Positions 10,596 to 22,200 of a DNA stretch of 64,000 nt are shown here, piece after piece. The position numbers were made by a program, and so were the translations under genes. The stretch spans positions 2,986,528 to 3,050,527 of the forward strand of contig JAZAYU010000079.1 of assembly GCA_038501625.1 (NCBI GenBank), given 5' to 3'. Within the stretch, counting starts at the first letter, position 1. The number at the start of each line of letters is the position of its first letter. The notes under the pieces are model-generated. The model worked only from the letters and a program-made list of their open reading frames with translations. It did not search any database and had not been told where the DNA came from. The stretch is from Corbicula japonica (lineage: Eukaryota > Mollusca > Bivalvia > Venerida > Cyrenidae).

Positions 10596-12238
10596 TACCG
10601 TCTTTTACCTAAGTCTTGGACCACTCTAAGTCTGACCAAGGTTTTCATGTTTTGAAATTGATTATTTTTTCATTCCTAAAAGTTTGACAACCAAATTTGA
10701 CCAAGTTTTTTTCAACTGTTTATTTTTGACCACCTAAAATTTTGGATTTGTGATTGTCTGTAAACCGACTCTATTCAATAGCAGGAAAGTGAAAGTAGCG
10801 TCGGGAAACTTACCCTGAAACATAATATATCCGATATGTCAAGAGTATTCCTTATATCCATATTAATTTTACTTTTTTTATTTTTACTGTTAGCCTAAAT
10901 TATTTAAATCAATGTAATTAAAAATAAAAGGAAACACTATTTTAATGAAATGAAATAACGCAGCGGACGACACTTTGTAAGTGACGTCATTAACCTTTAC
11001 CTGTGTGAAACGTGTTAGCAGATCAATATACTTGTTTGTCAGATTATTGCTCTCTGAGCGAGATACCTGTTGTCAATAGCAACATATTTGTCATTTATAT
11101 TTTATATTTTGTTAATCAGTATCATTCATTCCTCTGTAACTTGACAATATATATTTGCGCTAATCTCAAGATATATCTGTTCCGAGAGGACAGAATAGCC
11201 TTGTCGGCTGTAGCATACTTTATTACAAATTTATCCATAAGATTTGCTTAGACAATGGGGGTTTGGGATAAGATGAATTAAAAAGTCAGACGCTTTTAAA
11301 TTTATAACTCTTGTCGAGGATTACGAAATTTTGATTGACAGGATGTTTGTATAACGGTATAATTGACGCTAATTGGCAAATTGAAAATAATAATATCATA
11401 TCAATTTAACTGCAATTAACTGCCACCCTTGTCAATTATTATGATACCACGTAATTTGGCGAACGTGTTAATTCGCACGACATCACAGTATAACCCCTGC
11501 ATAGCAAAGCATCAGCTTTTTCCTTTGATGTTATCTGATGACTAGCGTCGGCTATTCTTTGATGTTTTTCTCAAATGTTGAAAGAAAATCAAAATTCTGC
11601 TGAGGCCAAATAAAATTTAATAATCTTTAATTATGACCACAACAAATTTATGTTTACAGCTTAATATATGGGACATTCGTTAACCAATACAGCGTTACTT
11701 GAAATCACAATATTATATACATGACGTTTCTAAAATTTCGACCAAATTTTTTTTGAATTATTTTTTTGATTCCAGGGGTTTTTTTAAGGAAGAGGGGAAG
11801 ACGCTGGACGCTGGTCAAAAGGGGAAAAGTGCGTGAAAAATACAAAATTGGGGAAAATTTAGTTTTTTATACACTTACTTGCATTAGCTACAGTGAATGT
11901 TTATACTCAAGTTTATGCTTCTGTCTATCTTTTTTACTTTAGCTTCATTACCAAGCAGTCTATTTAGCATACAGAGGCATATCTCTTTGTTATTGTTCTT
12001 AAAACAGTACAAGAATAAGTTTATTTATACTTGCTCACTTTCGGAGCCTGCTTAAAATGTATCCACTAATTGTGTGTTTTGAATCAAAATCATTTCGGAT
12101 GCAGGATTTCCAGAAATCTTTTGTTTAGGCCAGTGCTTGGGTAGTTATTGATAATTCCAACTTAGTTGCTGAATTCCCCAAGAAAATTAAATATTGCTGC
12201 TCAAAAGGAGGGCTCGAGCAATTCCAATGTTCCACTGA

Positions 12239-12258
12239 CCCCCCCCCCCCCCCCCCCC
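12239..12258. repeat. Poly-C run of about 20
   Basis: This homopolymer interrupts the A arm of the outer element; the matching place in the inner copy (about 13083-13096) is a short G-rich tract. Length is likely unstable between individuals and assemblies. Confidence 0.9.
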
Positions 12259-12310
12259 GGTACACACATACTAATACAACACGCGACGAACGATGATAAA
12301 TGATCATAAA

Positions 12311-13547
12311 CATGGGTTTTTTTCCTTAACAAACTGACAAACAAACTTCCCCCAGGAAAAAAATTCCCCAACATAAATATTTTCCCCAACCAAAATCACT
12401 TTCCCCCTTTTAAAGTGATAATTTTTTTAGCAAAACGTAAACAGAAGCTTAATTTATAGTTATGTTTAATCTATTTCATCTAAAATCTGCAAAATTTTCA
12501 CGAATATTTGTTAGAAATTAGGTACGTACGCAACCTAGTATTAGTTGTGGAACGTTACTAAATTAAGATTCGCTGCGTCACAGACACTATGTCCTGGTCG
12601 TCAACTTTAACATTACTGGTACTGGATTATCGTCGTGTTGGGAATTCTGCCTGCCAGTTTTATGTGGATTTTACATCAGTTGAGTACCGATAGCGAGCGT
12701 ACCACCGTAAAGTACAGCTAAAATACAACTCGTCCGCCGAATTTCTCGATAACATACATCCTGCGGACTTCCGAAAAAGAAAATCACAACCATTGACGTA
12801 GACAGTCGTAGTAAATTTAAACCCCGCCTATAATCTTTCATGTCACACCGTTTACGATTAGATAGTAAAACATGTTTTGCTAAAACAATAAGCTCCGCCC
12901 ACTTTAAAAATACCAACAAGTCGAATTTTATATCCCGCATCTTCCAGAGTATTAATTGAAGTCCAAATTTACGATGCGAGTCACAACTACTATAAAAATT
13001 AATTATCACGACATTTAAAAGTCAAAGTACCGTGTAATTTTATGATCATTTATCATCGTTCGTCGCATGTTGTAGTAGCATCAGGGGGGTGGGGGAGATT
13101 GCTTGAACCCTCCTTTTGAGCAGCAATATTTAATTTTCTTGGGGAATTCAACAATTAAGTTGGAAATTATCAACAACTACCCAAGTTCTGGCCGAAACAA
13201 AAGATTTCTGGAAATATTGCATCCGAAATGATTTTGATTCAAAGTACACAATAAATGGATACATTTTAAGCAGGCTCCGAAAGTGAACAATTATAACTTA
13301 TTCTTGTACTGTTTAAAAACAGATAACAAAGATACATCCATCTGTATGCTAAATAGACAGCTTAAGAATGAAAGCTAAAGTAAAAAAAGAAAGACAGAAG
13401 CATAAACTTGAGTATAAACATTCACTGTAGCTAATACAAGAAAGAGTGTATAATAAACTAAAATTTCCCAAAATTTGTATTTTTCACGCATTTTTCCCCT
13501 TTTGACCAGCGTCCAGCGTCTTCCCCTCTTCCTAAAAAAAAACCCTG
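12311..13547 (+). mobile_element. CAGGGTTTTTTT-ended element, inner copy
   Basis: The 1,237-bp element starts CATGGGTTTTTTTCCTTAAC and ends in the inverse of CAGGGTTTTTTTTTAGGAAG. It is flanked by a perfect 5-bp duplication ATAAA (12306-12310, 13548-13552). Its two halves are inverted copies of the flanking halves of the outer element, so the region reads A-B-A'-B' in inverted order. The longest open frame (minus, 112 codons) lies in the B half; a related frame in the outer copy is truncated. I do not recognise it. Confidence 0.87.
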
Positions 13548-14669
13548 ATAAAATTACACGGTACTTTGACTTTTAAATGTCGCGATAATTAATTTTTATT
13601 GTAGTTGTGAATCACATCGTAAATTTGGACTTCAATGAATACTCCGGAAGATACGGGATAAAAAATTATTGGAATAAAAATGATTGCCCGGCACAGTTTT
13701 GAATGTGTGTTTCACCTGACGATTCATATTTTTGTGACAAAACATGGCGCCGTATTCTGTTGTTCGTATTTTGCATTATTCGTCGTCCGTTTTACCTTTC
13801 AGTGCAAACACGCCGCATCTGTTAAAAACACGACGAAGACAATATACGACAACTAGCAATTTACTCAGTTAATCTTCAATTAATTGTCAATTATCAAAAC
13901 AACAGAATCTTTTTTTGCCCGGTGTCAGAATACATTCCTCGGCGATAATTAGACCGCCGCGCGCATGTGTTGACTCGACTGGTTGGTATTTTTAAAGTGG
14001 GCGGAGCTTATTGTTTTAGCAAAACATTTTTTACTATCTAATAGTAAACGGTGTGACCTGAAAGATTATAGGCGGGGTTTAAATTTACTACGACTGTCTA
14101 CGTTGATGGTTGTGATTTTTTCGAAAGTCCGCGGGACTTATGTTATTGAGAAATTCGGCGGACGGGTCTGATTTTAGCCGTAATTTACGGCCGTACGCTC
14201 GCTAACGGTGCTCAACTGTTGTAGAATTCACTAAAAACTGGCAGGTAGAATGCCTTTATTCCCAACACGACGATAATCCATTACCAGTAATGTTTAAGTT
14301 GACGACCAGGATACAGTGTCTGTGACATAGCGAATCTAAATTTAGTAACATTCAACAAATAATACTAGGTTGCGTACGTACCTAATTTCTAACAAATATT
14401 TGTGAAAATAGTGCAGATTTTGAATGAAATAGATTAAAAATAACTATAAATTAAGCTTCTGTTTACGTTTTGCTACAAAATTATCACTTTACAAGGGGAA
14501 AGTGATTTTCATTGGGGAAAAAAATTTTGTTGGGGAATTTTTTTTCCCGGGGAAGACGCCGACTATCGGCGTCAGTTTGTTAAGGAAAAAAACCCTGGAT
14601 TCTAAATGTTTGAACACATAAAAAAATATTTATTTTTGACTGGTCTAAAACTTGGGTAAAAGACGGTAA

Positions 14670-15250
14670 CTACATTCACTCAGAAAACAAAATATCACCG
14701 TTTGCGAAAAATGCATAGTCTTGAAGTAGTTCCCCATCTGGAGGCGGACCAACCACCCCACAGCGGGACACCCATCCATGCATTGACTGAGCGAACCGTT
14801 GCTTAACTAGTTTTGACAGTTGGTACACTTCAACCACGTTGCTGAAAAGCTAGCTCAACAGCGAGGCTGTTGTAAGTGCACACCTTATGCTGCCGGCACT
14901 ACAGTCTGATCTGTTTACATTGTTATATTTAGTAAATTAATGATATCCTTTATTTATGGTCGACTAACGAGTTTTAATGGTATAAACAGTTTTTGTGGTA
15001 TTTTACGTTACAACAGTTTACATGGAAGCACATGCTGAGATACCGACTGTTTTGATTCATATTTTTGACAGTTTGACAGATGAAACTTTTTCACAAAATA
15101 TGCAGTTGAAACAGGTGAAAAGATGCCCAAATAATAAAAACAAGTATAAAATTATTTTCAAAACCCAAATAACAATGTTTTAATTTATAATTAAGAAACT
15201 CCATTCTCGTAATCTCTTCTGAAATGAGCTTACTTAACTTTAATGCAGGA
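14670..15250. other. Unrecognised AT-rich stretch
   Basis: No supported feature. Confidence 0.4.
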
Positions 15251-15792
15251 TAGGGGTGTCACAATACGCTTGAAGTGTACCACGATATACTTCAATAGAC
15301 TAACACTGTACTGCGATATGTACCACAATATATTGCTTTATGAACAAAAAGTATGGCTGCATATTGATTCTGACTTCAAACCTTTTAATTCAACTTAACT
15401 GTTCCATTATGCAACACACAATGAACACACAACATGAACACAGTAATATAGTAAATATATCAATTATGTTTTTGACTTGTAATATGATGTATGTATAATA
15501 TCATCTGTAATATAAATGAAATTTATATAAATGACTAGAATGTTTTGAATGGTGTCTAAATGTCTTTCAATACTTTCATGTTAGAACACATTTCAACTTA
15601 TGGGCCCTTAACATGAGTTTTAAACTAGTTTTATAAATAAGTTTTTTAACTACAGTATCAGATGACATATTAGCTCATTCAGCTGTCACGATATCTCTAG
15701 CCATACTGGTACGATGATTTGGTATCGTGATACAATATTGTTTGGCAGCGTACTGCAATATACCAGTATATTGGTAAATCGTGACACCCCTA
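15251..15792. mobile_element. hAT-type MITE with perfect 8-bp TSD
   Basis: The ends are TAGGGGTGTCACAATACG and, inverted, TAGGGGTGTCACGATTTA. The flanking duplication is ATGCAGGA (15243-15250 and 15793-15800). GGGGTGTCAC ends with 8-bp duplications are characteristic of hAT elements. The 542-bp interior is AT-rich and non-coding, with further CGATATACTTC-like repeats near both ends. Confidence 0.92.
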
Positions 15793-15800
15793 ATGCAGGA

Positions 15801-16319
15801 TGTAAGCTGTCATCAAATGTTAGGGGGCTTCTCAAGTAATAAACATATGTTGAATTGCTTTCAGGCTGATTAATAAGTCTACTTGTATTATTGTTTTGAG
15901 ATGACCCCCGAAAACCTTTTGGTGACGTCATGGATAAAATTGCTGGTAGATGGGTTAACAAAAATGCTGGAAATACGATTTGGAAAGTCTTCGTTGAATG
16001 AACTTTATTAAAGTGAATAGATTAGTATCAGTTTAACAAGTCTTGGTTTCTTTTCCCAACCAACATGATTACTGATTATAGCACTTAGCAGTTAAACTGT
16101 TAAGTACCATGAAAACTTGTTGGACCTTCATACATTGTACTTAAGATTACAATGTAAACAGATCATGGAAAAAACATTATCCTAATTGCAGTTCATTTAT
16201 GAAGACAAAATCATAAGTTACCAAACAAAAATTGATTGCAGTTGATAGAGTTGATTAGCAATGAAAATTCAAACTTATTATCAAAATCCACTATGATTTG
16301 TCATAGTGTGACAGATTTG
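15801..16319. other. Unrecognised stretch before the SINE head
   Basis: No coding or repeat structure that I can support. Confidence 0.4.
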
Positions 16320-16324
16320 GGAAG

Positions 16325-16415
16325 AGTAGCCTGGACAGGGACTTGAACTTCAGACCTCCGGCTTACAATGCCGTTGCTCTACCAATTGAGCTACCGAGAC
16401 CGCTTGGTTTGAATA
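16325..16415 (-). repeat. tRNA-derived SINE head
   Basis: The minus strand reads GGTCTCGGTAGCTCAATTGG, TAGAGCAACGGCATTGTAAG, CCGGAGGTCTGAAGTTCAAG, TCCC. An A-box-like D arm, a CGGC/GCCG anticodon stem and a B-box-like GGTCTGAAGTTCAAGTCC are visible. The acceptor ends do not pair and the T stem is poor, so this is a SINE head or tRNA pseudogene rather than a working tRNA. Confidence 0.65.
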
Positions 16416-16559
16416 CTACATTCCTCCCCACTTATACAAGACATTTCCAATTTAATTCGCAAATGTCAGCAAGGGTCTGCCAAGGTTTTGGTGCAATAGT
16501 CCAACCACATGCTCGGCCCAAAGGAGATCAGTTGAGATCGCCCTGCCTGCAACACCAAT

Positions 16560-17710
16560 GTGGGAGATTTTGGTTGGAAAGAATAGCTTTGACAAGGATT
16601 GAAACACGGTTGGGCGGTAAATACCACCCCTGTTATTTACCGGTGGTATTTACCAGTATTTACCGTCCTGGAAAATACTCCCCAAAGTGGCAAATACTGG
16701 AAAATACTACTCAGATGAGATTTCTTGCCTTAAAATACTGCAGAAATCTTAACTTAGTTGACTGTTATTAATGTATAATCATAATAATAATTAAATTGCT
16801 CAGATATTTTAATTAAATTTCATATCAGGTGATGACTTTAAGCACTTACAGTAAAAATAAATCTTAAAGAACTGTCTTTTTTTACTTAGAACATAAAAAT
16901 ACAGCAGGGGAGAAATTAATGCTGATCCACCTGCTCACATGGCTGTGACACTTAACAAGCAAGGCCATAAGGTCTAGACTATTAAAACAACATGTTTCAT
17001 ACTTGGAGCTATAATAGCCAGGGGCAACAAAGGCAACAGTAGAGTGTCATAAATAACCTATAGGATTCTTCTAGGTGCAAGTAAATGGTTGTGTATTGGT
17101 ATAACTGCAGAAAGCTGCCAAACTGGTGTTCTGTTACAGATATCTTAGGGGGAAAGAAGAGATTGACTGGTAGACAGAGGCTTCTTTGGATCTAACCGTA
17201 TTTGTTATTGTATTCATGTATATTTATTTAAGTTGTGTACATTACTTGTTTATAATTATAATTAACCCACTTAAATGCTGAATCCATTATTGTTAACAAT
17301 TGAATTTTGAAGTTGTCAAAATGCTGACTATAAGTAATACATTGTATTGCATAAATTCCATGGGTGGTCAATTTAAATGACAACTTTTTCATTATTTATT
17401 TATTATGGATAACTGATAAAAGTATTAAACTTAATTATAAATATAATGGCAGTTGATGTGTAAACTTAAAATTATATGATTCTGATAATAGGTATATTTG
17501 TATAAATTCAAGACTGGTCAATTCAATAGACCAGTATTTGCCAGTAATTGCCACTATTTGCCGGTGAATACCGCCTGCATGGTAAATACACATATTTTCT
17601 GGCATTTTGCCAATCCTGGATTGAAACCTAGGAACTCTCTGGCTTATCATGCTGATGCTCTATCAATCAAGCTACCAAAGCTGCTCATACCAAATCTGCT
17701 TCAATAGTAT
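16560..17710 (-). repeat. Second and split tRNA-like SINE with TTTACC-rich insert
   Basis: Near 16590 the T-arm-like part GACAAGGATTGAAAC begins, then about 16608-17590 carries many TATTTACCAGTATTTACCG / ATTTGCCAGTAATTGCC words, some inverted. At 17598-17690 GGATTGAAACCTAGGAACTC resumes with the full tRNA-like order on the minus strand (TGGTAGCTTGATTGATAGAG, CATCAGCATGATAAGCC). GGATTGAAAC on both sides may be a target duplication or just two SINE copies. Confidence 0.45.
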
Positions 17711-17719
17711 AAAATCATA

Positions 17720-18330
17720 CCTCATTGAGTTAGAGAAGCTACTACCAGACCTGGTGCTATTACTTGGGAAAATGTATTGATTAAAATTTGAAATTAAAAT
17801 AACTTTGCTGAAAACAAGTAATCAATTAAATTACAACTACACTATTTTGCAAATGTAATGATTAAATTACAGTTGCTTTGAAAAAGTAATCTGATTACAT
17901 TTTGATTACATGTATGCATTAGATCAATATAAAATTGTACATACAGCTGTACTTGTAACTTTAAAGTTTAACTTGATTCATCGAAGTATGTTTGTTTACA
18001 GTATAAATGTTAAATTGTGTTGAATAAATAATTACCTACAATCATCTTATATTTTTGACATATTAATAATTATTAAAAGCAACAGTTGTACAAGATGAAA
18101 TTCGGTCAAATGTATATCTACAATTGAAATGTCCCTACACCAATGGATGATCAGTTTACATCACTGATTGCTAAAATTCTCCCCCCATAAGTCCTCAATC
18201 TCAAAGTGTTTAGAACAGAATACAATAATGGATTGATTGTTTATCCAGCGGTCACATTTTGTGAATTTTGGACACAAAAAATTGGCGAAAAAACAGTTAA
18301 TTTTTCAGTAAATTGAATTATAGGGATTTA
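17720..18330. other. AT-rich stretch, nothing recognised
   Basis: Repeated AAGTAATCAATTAAATTAC-type words occur at 17815-17900, otherwise no structure. Confidence 0.4.
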
Positions 18331-18334
18331 TGTG

Positions 18335-18535
18335 TGTGACCAGTGTAGATCCAGATAGCAAGCACATATGTGCCAACTGATCAGGATTTACACTGGTTGC
18401 CCCTTGGTCAGAAATAACCTAGTGAATCCGAAAGCAAACTTTGTAGACCCTGATCAAATGGCAAGGATGTGCTGCAGATCTGAATTACTCATTCCTCTAA
18501 AGTTGTATCTATGGAGTAAAGAGCTAAAGATTAAA
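18335..18535 (+). repeat. P1 double palindrome, first copy
   Basis: This is the first appearance of the GATC-rich family: CCAGTGTAGATCCAGATAGC ... CAACTGATCAGGATTTACAC, the GGTCAGAAATAACC centre, and ATGGAGTAAAGAG at the end. A degenerate second copy follows at about 18590-18720. Confidence 0.75.
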
Positions 18536-19186
18536 AAAAGTGCCAATTTAATGTAATAGACTAACCTTCTATCAGTTGTGGCAAGTCCATTCATTGTCCA
18601 TAGGGGTGTGATGCAGATTTTTTTTATTGAATTTCAAGTTGTGTAGACTCTGATCTAACTAAGTGGATTTGCAGGCTGATGTGGGTCTACACTGGTGTAT
18701 GACAAATACTACATTATATGCTCAGCCCTTAAGGGTTAATTTAATCCAAGATTGATTACTGTACCTACTCACCACATGTTCAACATTTTACATCAACAAG
18801 TGTTTTTACTTCATCTACTTCAACACCTCAGGCAAAACACTCTCTATTATTGATGAAAATGACTTCCCAATTTGGGTGAGAGAATTTGCTGTGAGCTAAT
18901 AGAATGCTTCCTTAAGAGGATCAATATAATAAATTTCTGTGACTGCTCATTGTTTGGGGATATACATGATTGTAGAAGAGAATCCTGCAGAAGCTTATGA
19001 GATATTTTTGAAAATGTAACACTTAGTGGAATAGTAAAACTTAACGTTTTGTTGAATTACTAGAAACAGTGTTTGCTTTTGCTGTGGAGTATATGTTTTG
19101 TAAAGATTTGGCTGCAAGGATTCCATTTTAAGCCTGCTGAAGACTGTTGGGTGTAAAGTATTCGCAGACTGCCAGCTAATATTACA

Positions 19187-19238
19187 ATGGGGCTTCTTGG
19201 TAAAGGTCAGAAGTACAAAAAGATCCGTCAGCAGAAAG
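19187..19238 (+). CDS. SLC26 exon 1b (short first coding exon)
   Basis: The ATG at 19187 has a good context (A at -3, G at +4) and an in-frame TAA lies 33 nt upstream. It encodes [17 protein letters not shown] plus one base, then donor AAAG/GTAATA. The trailing G joins GT of exon 2 to give Gly. This short basic N-terminus has the length expected for SLC26A5/A6 proteins, so I prefer it over exon 1a as the main start. The 5' UTR and promoter are not defined. Confidence 0.72.
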
Positions 19239-22200
19239 GTAATATTTACAGAAAGCATCAGGTGTACTCTGGAAAATCATAGTTCATTGGACTACATGGA
19301 TAAAGCTTTTATCTCTGGGCAACCAGTGTAGATCCAGATCAGATGCAAAGATTGCAGTCTTAACAAGATCTACATCATCTGCAAATAATCACAAATCTCT
19401 TTTGGAGTCATTAGATTATTTGTGATTGAGCAAACTTTAGATCCAGATCAGATTGCAGACTAATCTGGAACTACAATCCTCACCCAGGGGATGAAAGCCA
19501 TTTTCCGTTTTACTAAAGGGTTCAGTGTTCATATTGTATTGAACTGCTTATCTGTGTTAAGTCCAAATCTGCTGTATATTGTATGTGCAAATCGTGGGGC
19601 TTCGGTCACATCACACATGTAGTGCCATTTTTGTTTGATGATCTTAGATACATCACATAAGAAATATCCTTTGTTTAACCCTTCCTCCATAGACACACCT
19701 TTATTGATTGGGTGAACAGTGTATATCAAGATCAGCCGGCACATCCTTGACGTCTGATCAAGATCTGCACTGTTCACTTTATGATTTGTTAGGTTATTTC
19801 TGACCAAAATGCGACCAGTGCAGATCCTGATCAGACGGCATGGGTATGCTGGCTGATCTGCATCTACACTGGTCGCACATGCATAAAAAGGCGTATATAT
19901 GGAGGAAAGGGTTAAATATTAAAAAATAAAATATTACAATATTAGAAGAGCAAGTATGCTGCATGTTGAGATATTGATCTTTGCTGGATGAAATGGTTCC
20001 AGTTTATTCCCTAATGCACCAAGAAATTTATTACCTTCATGGTAATTGATTGAATTTTGCAGATTTGTTCAGATGTAAAAATGGTTAGTAAAATCAGGTC
20101 AATTTATATTTTTAGCTTGACTATTTGAAGAATAGGGGAGCTATCCTACTCGCCCTGGTGTCGGCGTCAGCGTCCTCATAGGCGTCCGTTAAACAAAAAA
20201 TGCACTTTGGTCCATAACTTGAAAACTACTAATGATAACAACTTGGAAAATATATTCACCATCAAATTCTACATCATTACCAACAAGACCCATAACTCTG
20301 CTGTCAATATATTTCAAGTTACATGTATGCCCCTTTTTTCTTATATTTTGTGTTAAGCAAAATATGCATTTTGCCCATAACTTTAAAACTGCTTGAGATA
20401 TTGCCTTGAAACTTGAAACATATTTTCACCATCAAAATCTACATCATAACCAACAAGACCCATAACCCTTTCAATATTTTTCAAATTATGACCGTTTCAC
20501 GTAAATTTTGTGTTAAGCAAAATATACACATGACCTTTAACTTTAAAACTGCTTGAGCTATCACCTTGAACGCTTGAAAATATAATTATTTTATTATTTA
20601 ATTATTCAGGTTATTTAATTTTGTCATAATCAATATCATCTCAAAAAATGAGTAGACACAAAAAAACTTTTTTTGAAAAAAAAGCAAACTTATTGTGCAA
20701 AAAATATATATAATTATATGAATTGAACCTATGACCATACTTGCAATTTGCAAAGTTAAGGTGACTGCGCTACTTACCTCTGGGTAAATGAAACTAACGT
20801 TTCGAGTCTCGACTATAAAATATTATGCCGATTAAAATGTTTTGTTTACGCCAATGTAAACATTACCAATGGGTCTATGTTTATTAGTAGCTTTAGAGGT
20901 AATGTACTAAGTTATTGTTATTTTTCTGACAAAGGGTGTATAGGTTATGTAGTGATAACATTTTCCCATCATGTCACAATTTTTCACATGATTCTATGTC
21001 ATACTTTTTAACCCTCCATCACAAATTATATCATGGAGATCCTCAGGGGCAGTTAACATCATCCACCTATCTACATATTTAACCCTTTACTCCTTAGATA
21101 AACTTTTTTGCACGGGCAAACAGTTTAGATACTAATCAGCTGGCACATCTGTGCCATCTGATCAGGATCTAAACTGTTTGCTTTTTGATTTATTAGGTTA
21201 TTACTGACCAAAATGTGACCAGTGCAGATCCTGATCAGACAGCACGGATGTGCAGACTGATCTGGATCAATACTGGTCACACATACGTAAAAATGCCTAT
21301 ATACAGAGGAAAGGGAGTACATTCCATGGTCAAAGCATTCTCTAAGAGATTTATACTGAAATTTTAAACCTGTTACTCAATAATATACATGTAATTATAT
21401 TGGCTTTATCGACCAATGTAGATCTAGAAAAACCAATGCATCTATGCCATCTGATCTTGATTAAAATGTACACTGGTTGCTTCTCGGTCAGAAATAATGA
21501 ATCTAAAAGTAAAAGGTGTAGATCCTGATCTAAAGGCACGCGTGTACCTGGATCTTTGCTAGTTGATCATGGGCAAAAATCCTTTATCCAGTGGGGTACA
21601 TAATAATGTGCAAAGATGATTGTCACTTACAATATATTGTCTAAGTGCACTTTGCCCACACTTAATTCATCAACTTGTTATGATACAGTGAAAATGAAAT
21701 ATCTTAATAACCACTGTTATTATAATGAGAATAAGCTAATGCATATACATATAATGAATTATGATGAAACTTGTGTTGACTTAAAACGATTAACATTAAT
21801 CATGTTAATCTTGAGTGTATACTTCATGTGATTATATCTCAGAAAATGAAAGGTAAAATTGTTATTGTTTGTTTTAAAAGAGCTCTTTATTAACTTTTTC
21901 TGAATTTTGATTTTTATCCCATTTTCAATATGTTCACTGATGATTTTTTTACAAGGTTATTATAAGTAAACTTCACTTGTGGTTCACTTTATGATGAAAT
22001 ATAATTTTGTATAAATTGAATGGTCAACAAGGCATTTTAATTTGATGTAGTTGTTTTAGTGACAAGATTTATTTTGTTGCCTTACTATTACCAGTAAACT
22101 TGTACTTTGACTTTTTCATAATATAATATGTTTGAATTATCCATTAGTGTTTAAATTGCATAATCTTGTTTTTAAAAATCATGATAAATTTCACCACTTA

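Larger units (their letters stand above)
11773..14597 (-). mobile_element. CAGGGTTTTTTT-ended element, outer copy interrupted by its own relative
   Basis: The ends are CAGGGGTTTTTTTAAGGAAG and, inverted, CAGGGTTTTTTTCCTTAACA, flanked by a perfect 5-bp duplication GATTC (11768-11772 and 14598-14602). Its sequence is split into 11773-12310 and 13553-14597 by a second element of the same family in opposite orientation. It carries about 300 bp (about 13668-13975) that the inner copy lacks. The short TIR, T run and 5-bp TSD do not let me name a superfamily. Confidence 0.85.
10598..14669. mobile_element. Outer transposon of a three-level nest
   Basis: The left end TACCGTCTTTTACCTAAGTC (continuing TTGGACCA) is matched on the opposite strand by TACCGTCTTTTACCCAAGTT (TTAGACCA) at the right end: 28 bp with three transitions. 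A TA duplication is plausible if the element starts at CCGTC. The host element contributes about 1.25 kb; the rest is the nested pair at 11773-14597. No transposase frame is visible. Confidence 0.7.

Noticed and set aside
12671..13009. 112-codon minus-strand frame in the inner CAGGGTTTTTTT element as a transposase
   Set aside because: The counterpart in the outer copy is truncated and I see no catalytic motif or recognisable family; kept only as a note.
16325..16415. Functional tRNA gene (minus strand)
   Set aside because: D-arm and anticodon stem look right, but the acceptor stem does not pair and the T stem is poor; a SINE head fits better.
16343..16771. 142-codon plus-strand open frame
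   Set aside because: It runs antisense through the tRNA-derived SINE and into the TTTACC-rich repeat; no family resemblance or splice signals.
20640..20830. Hammerhead or tRNA-SINE on the minus strand near ACTCGAAACG
   Set aside because: GAAAC is present but there is no CUGANGA box at the right distance, and the tRNA-like boxes are weak.
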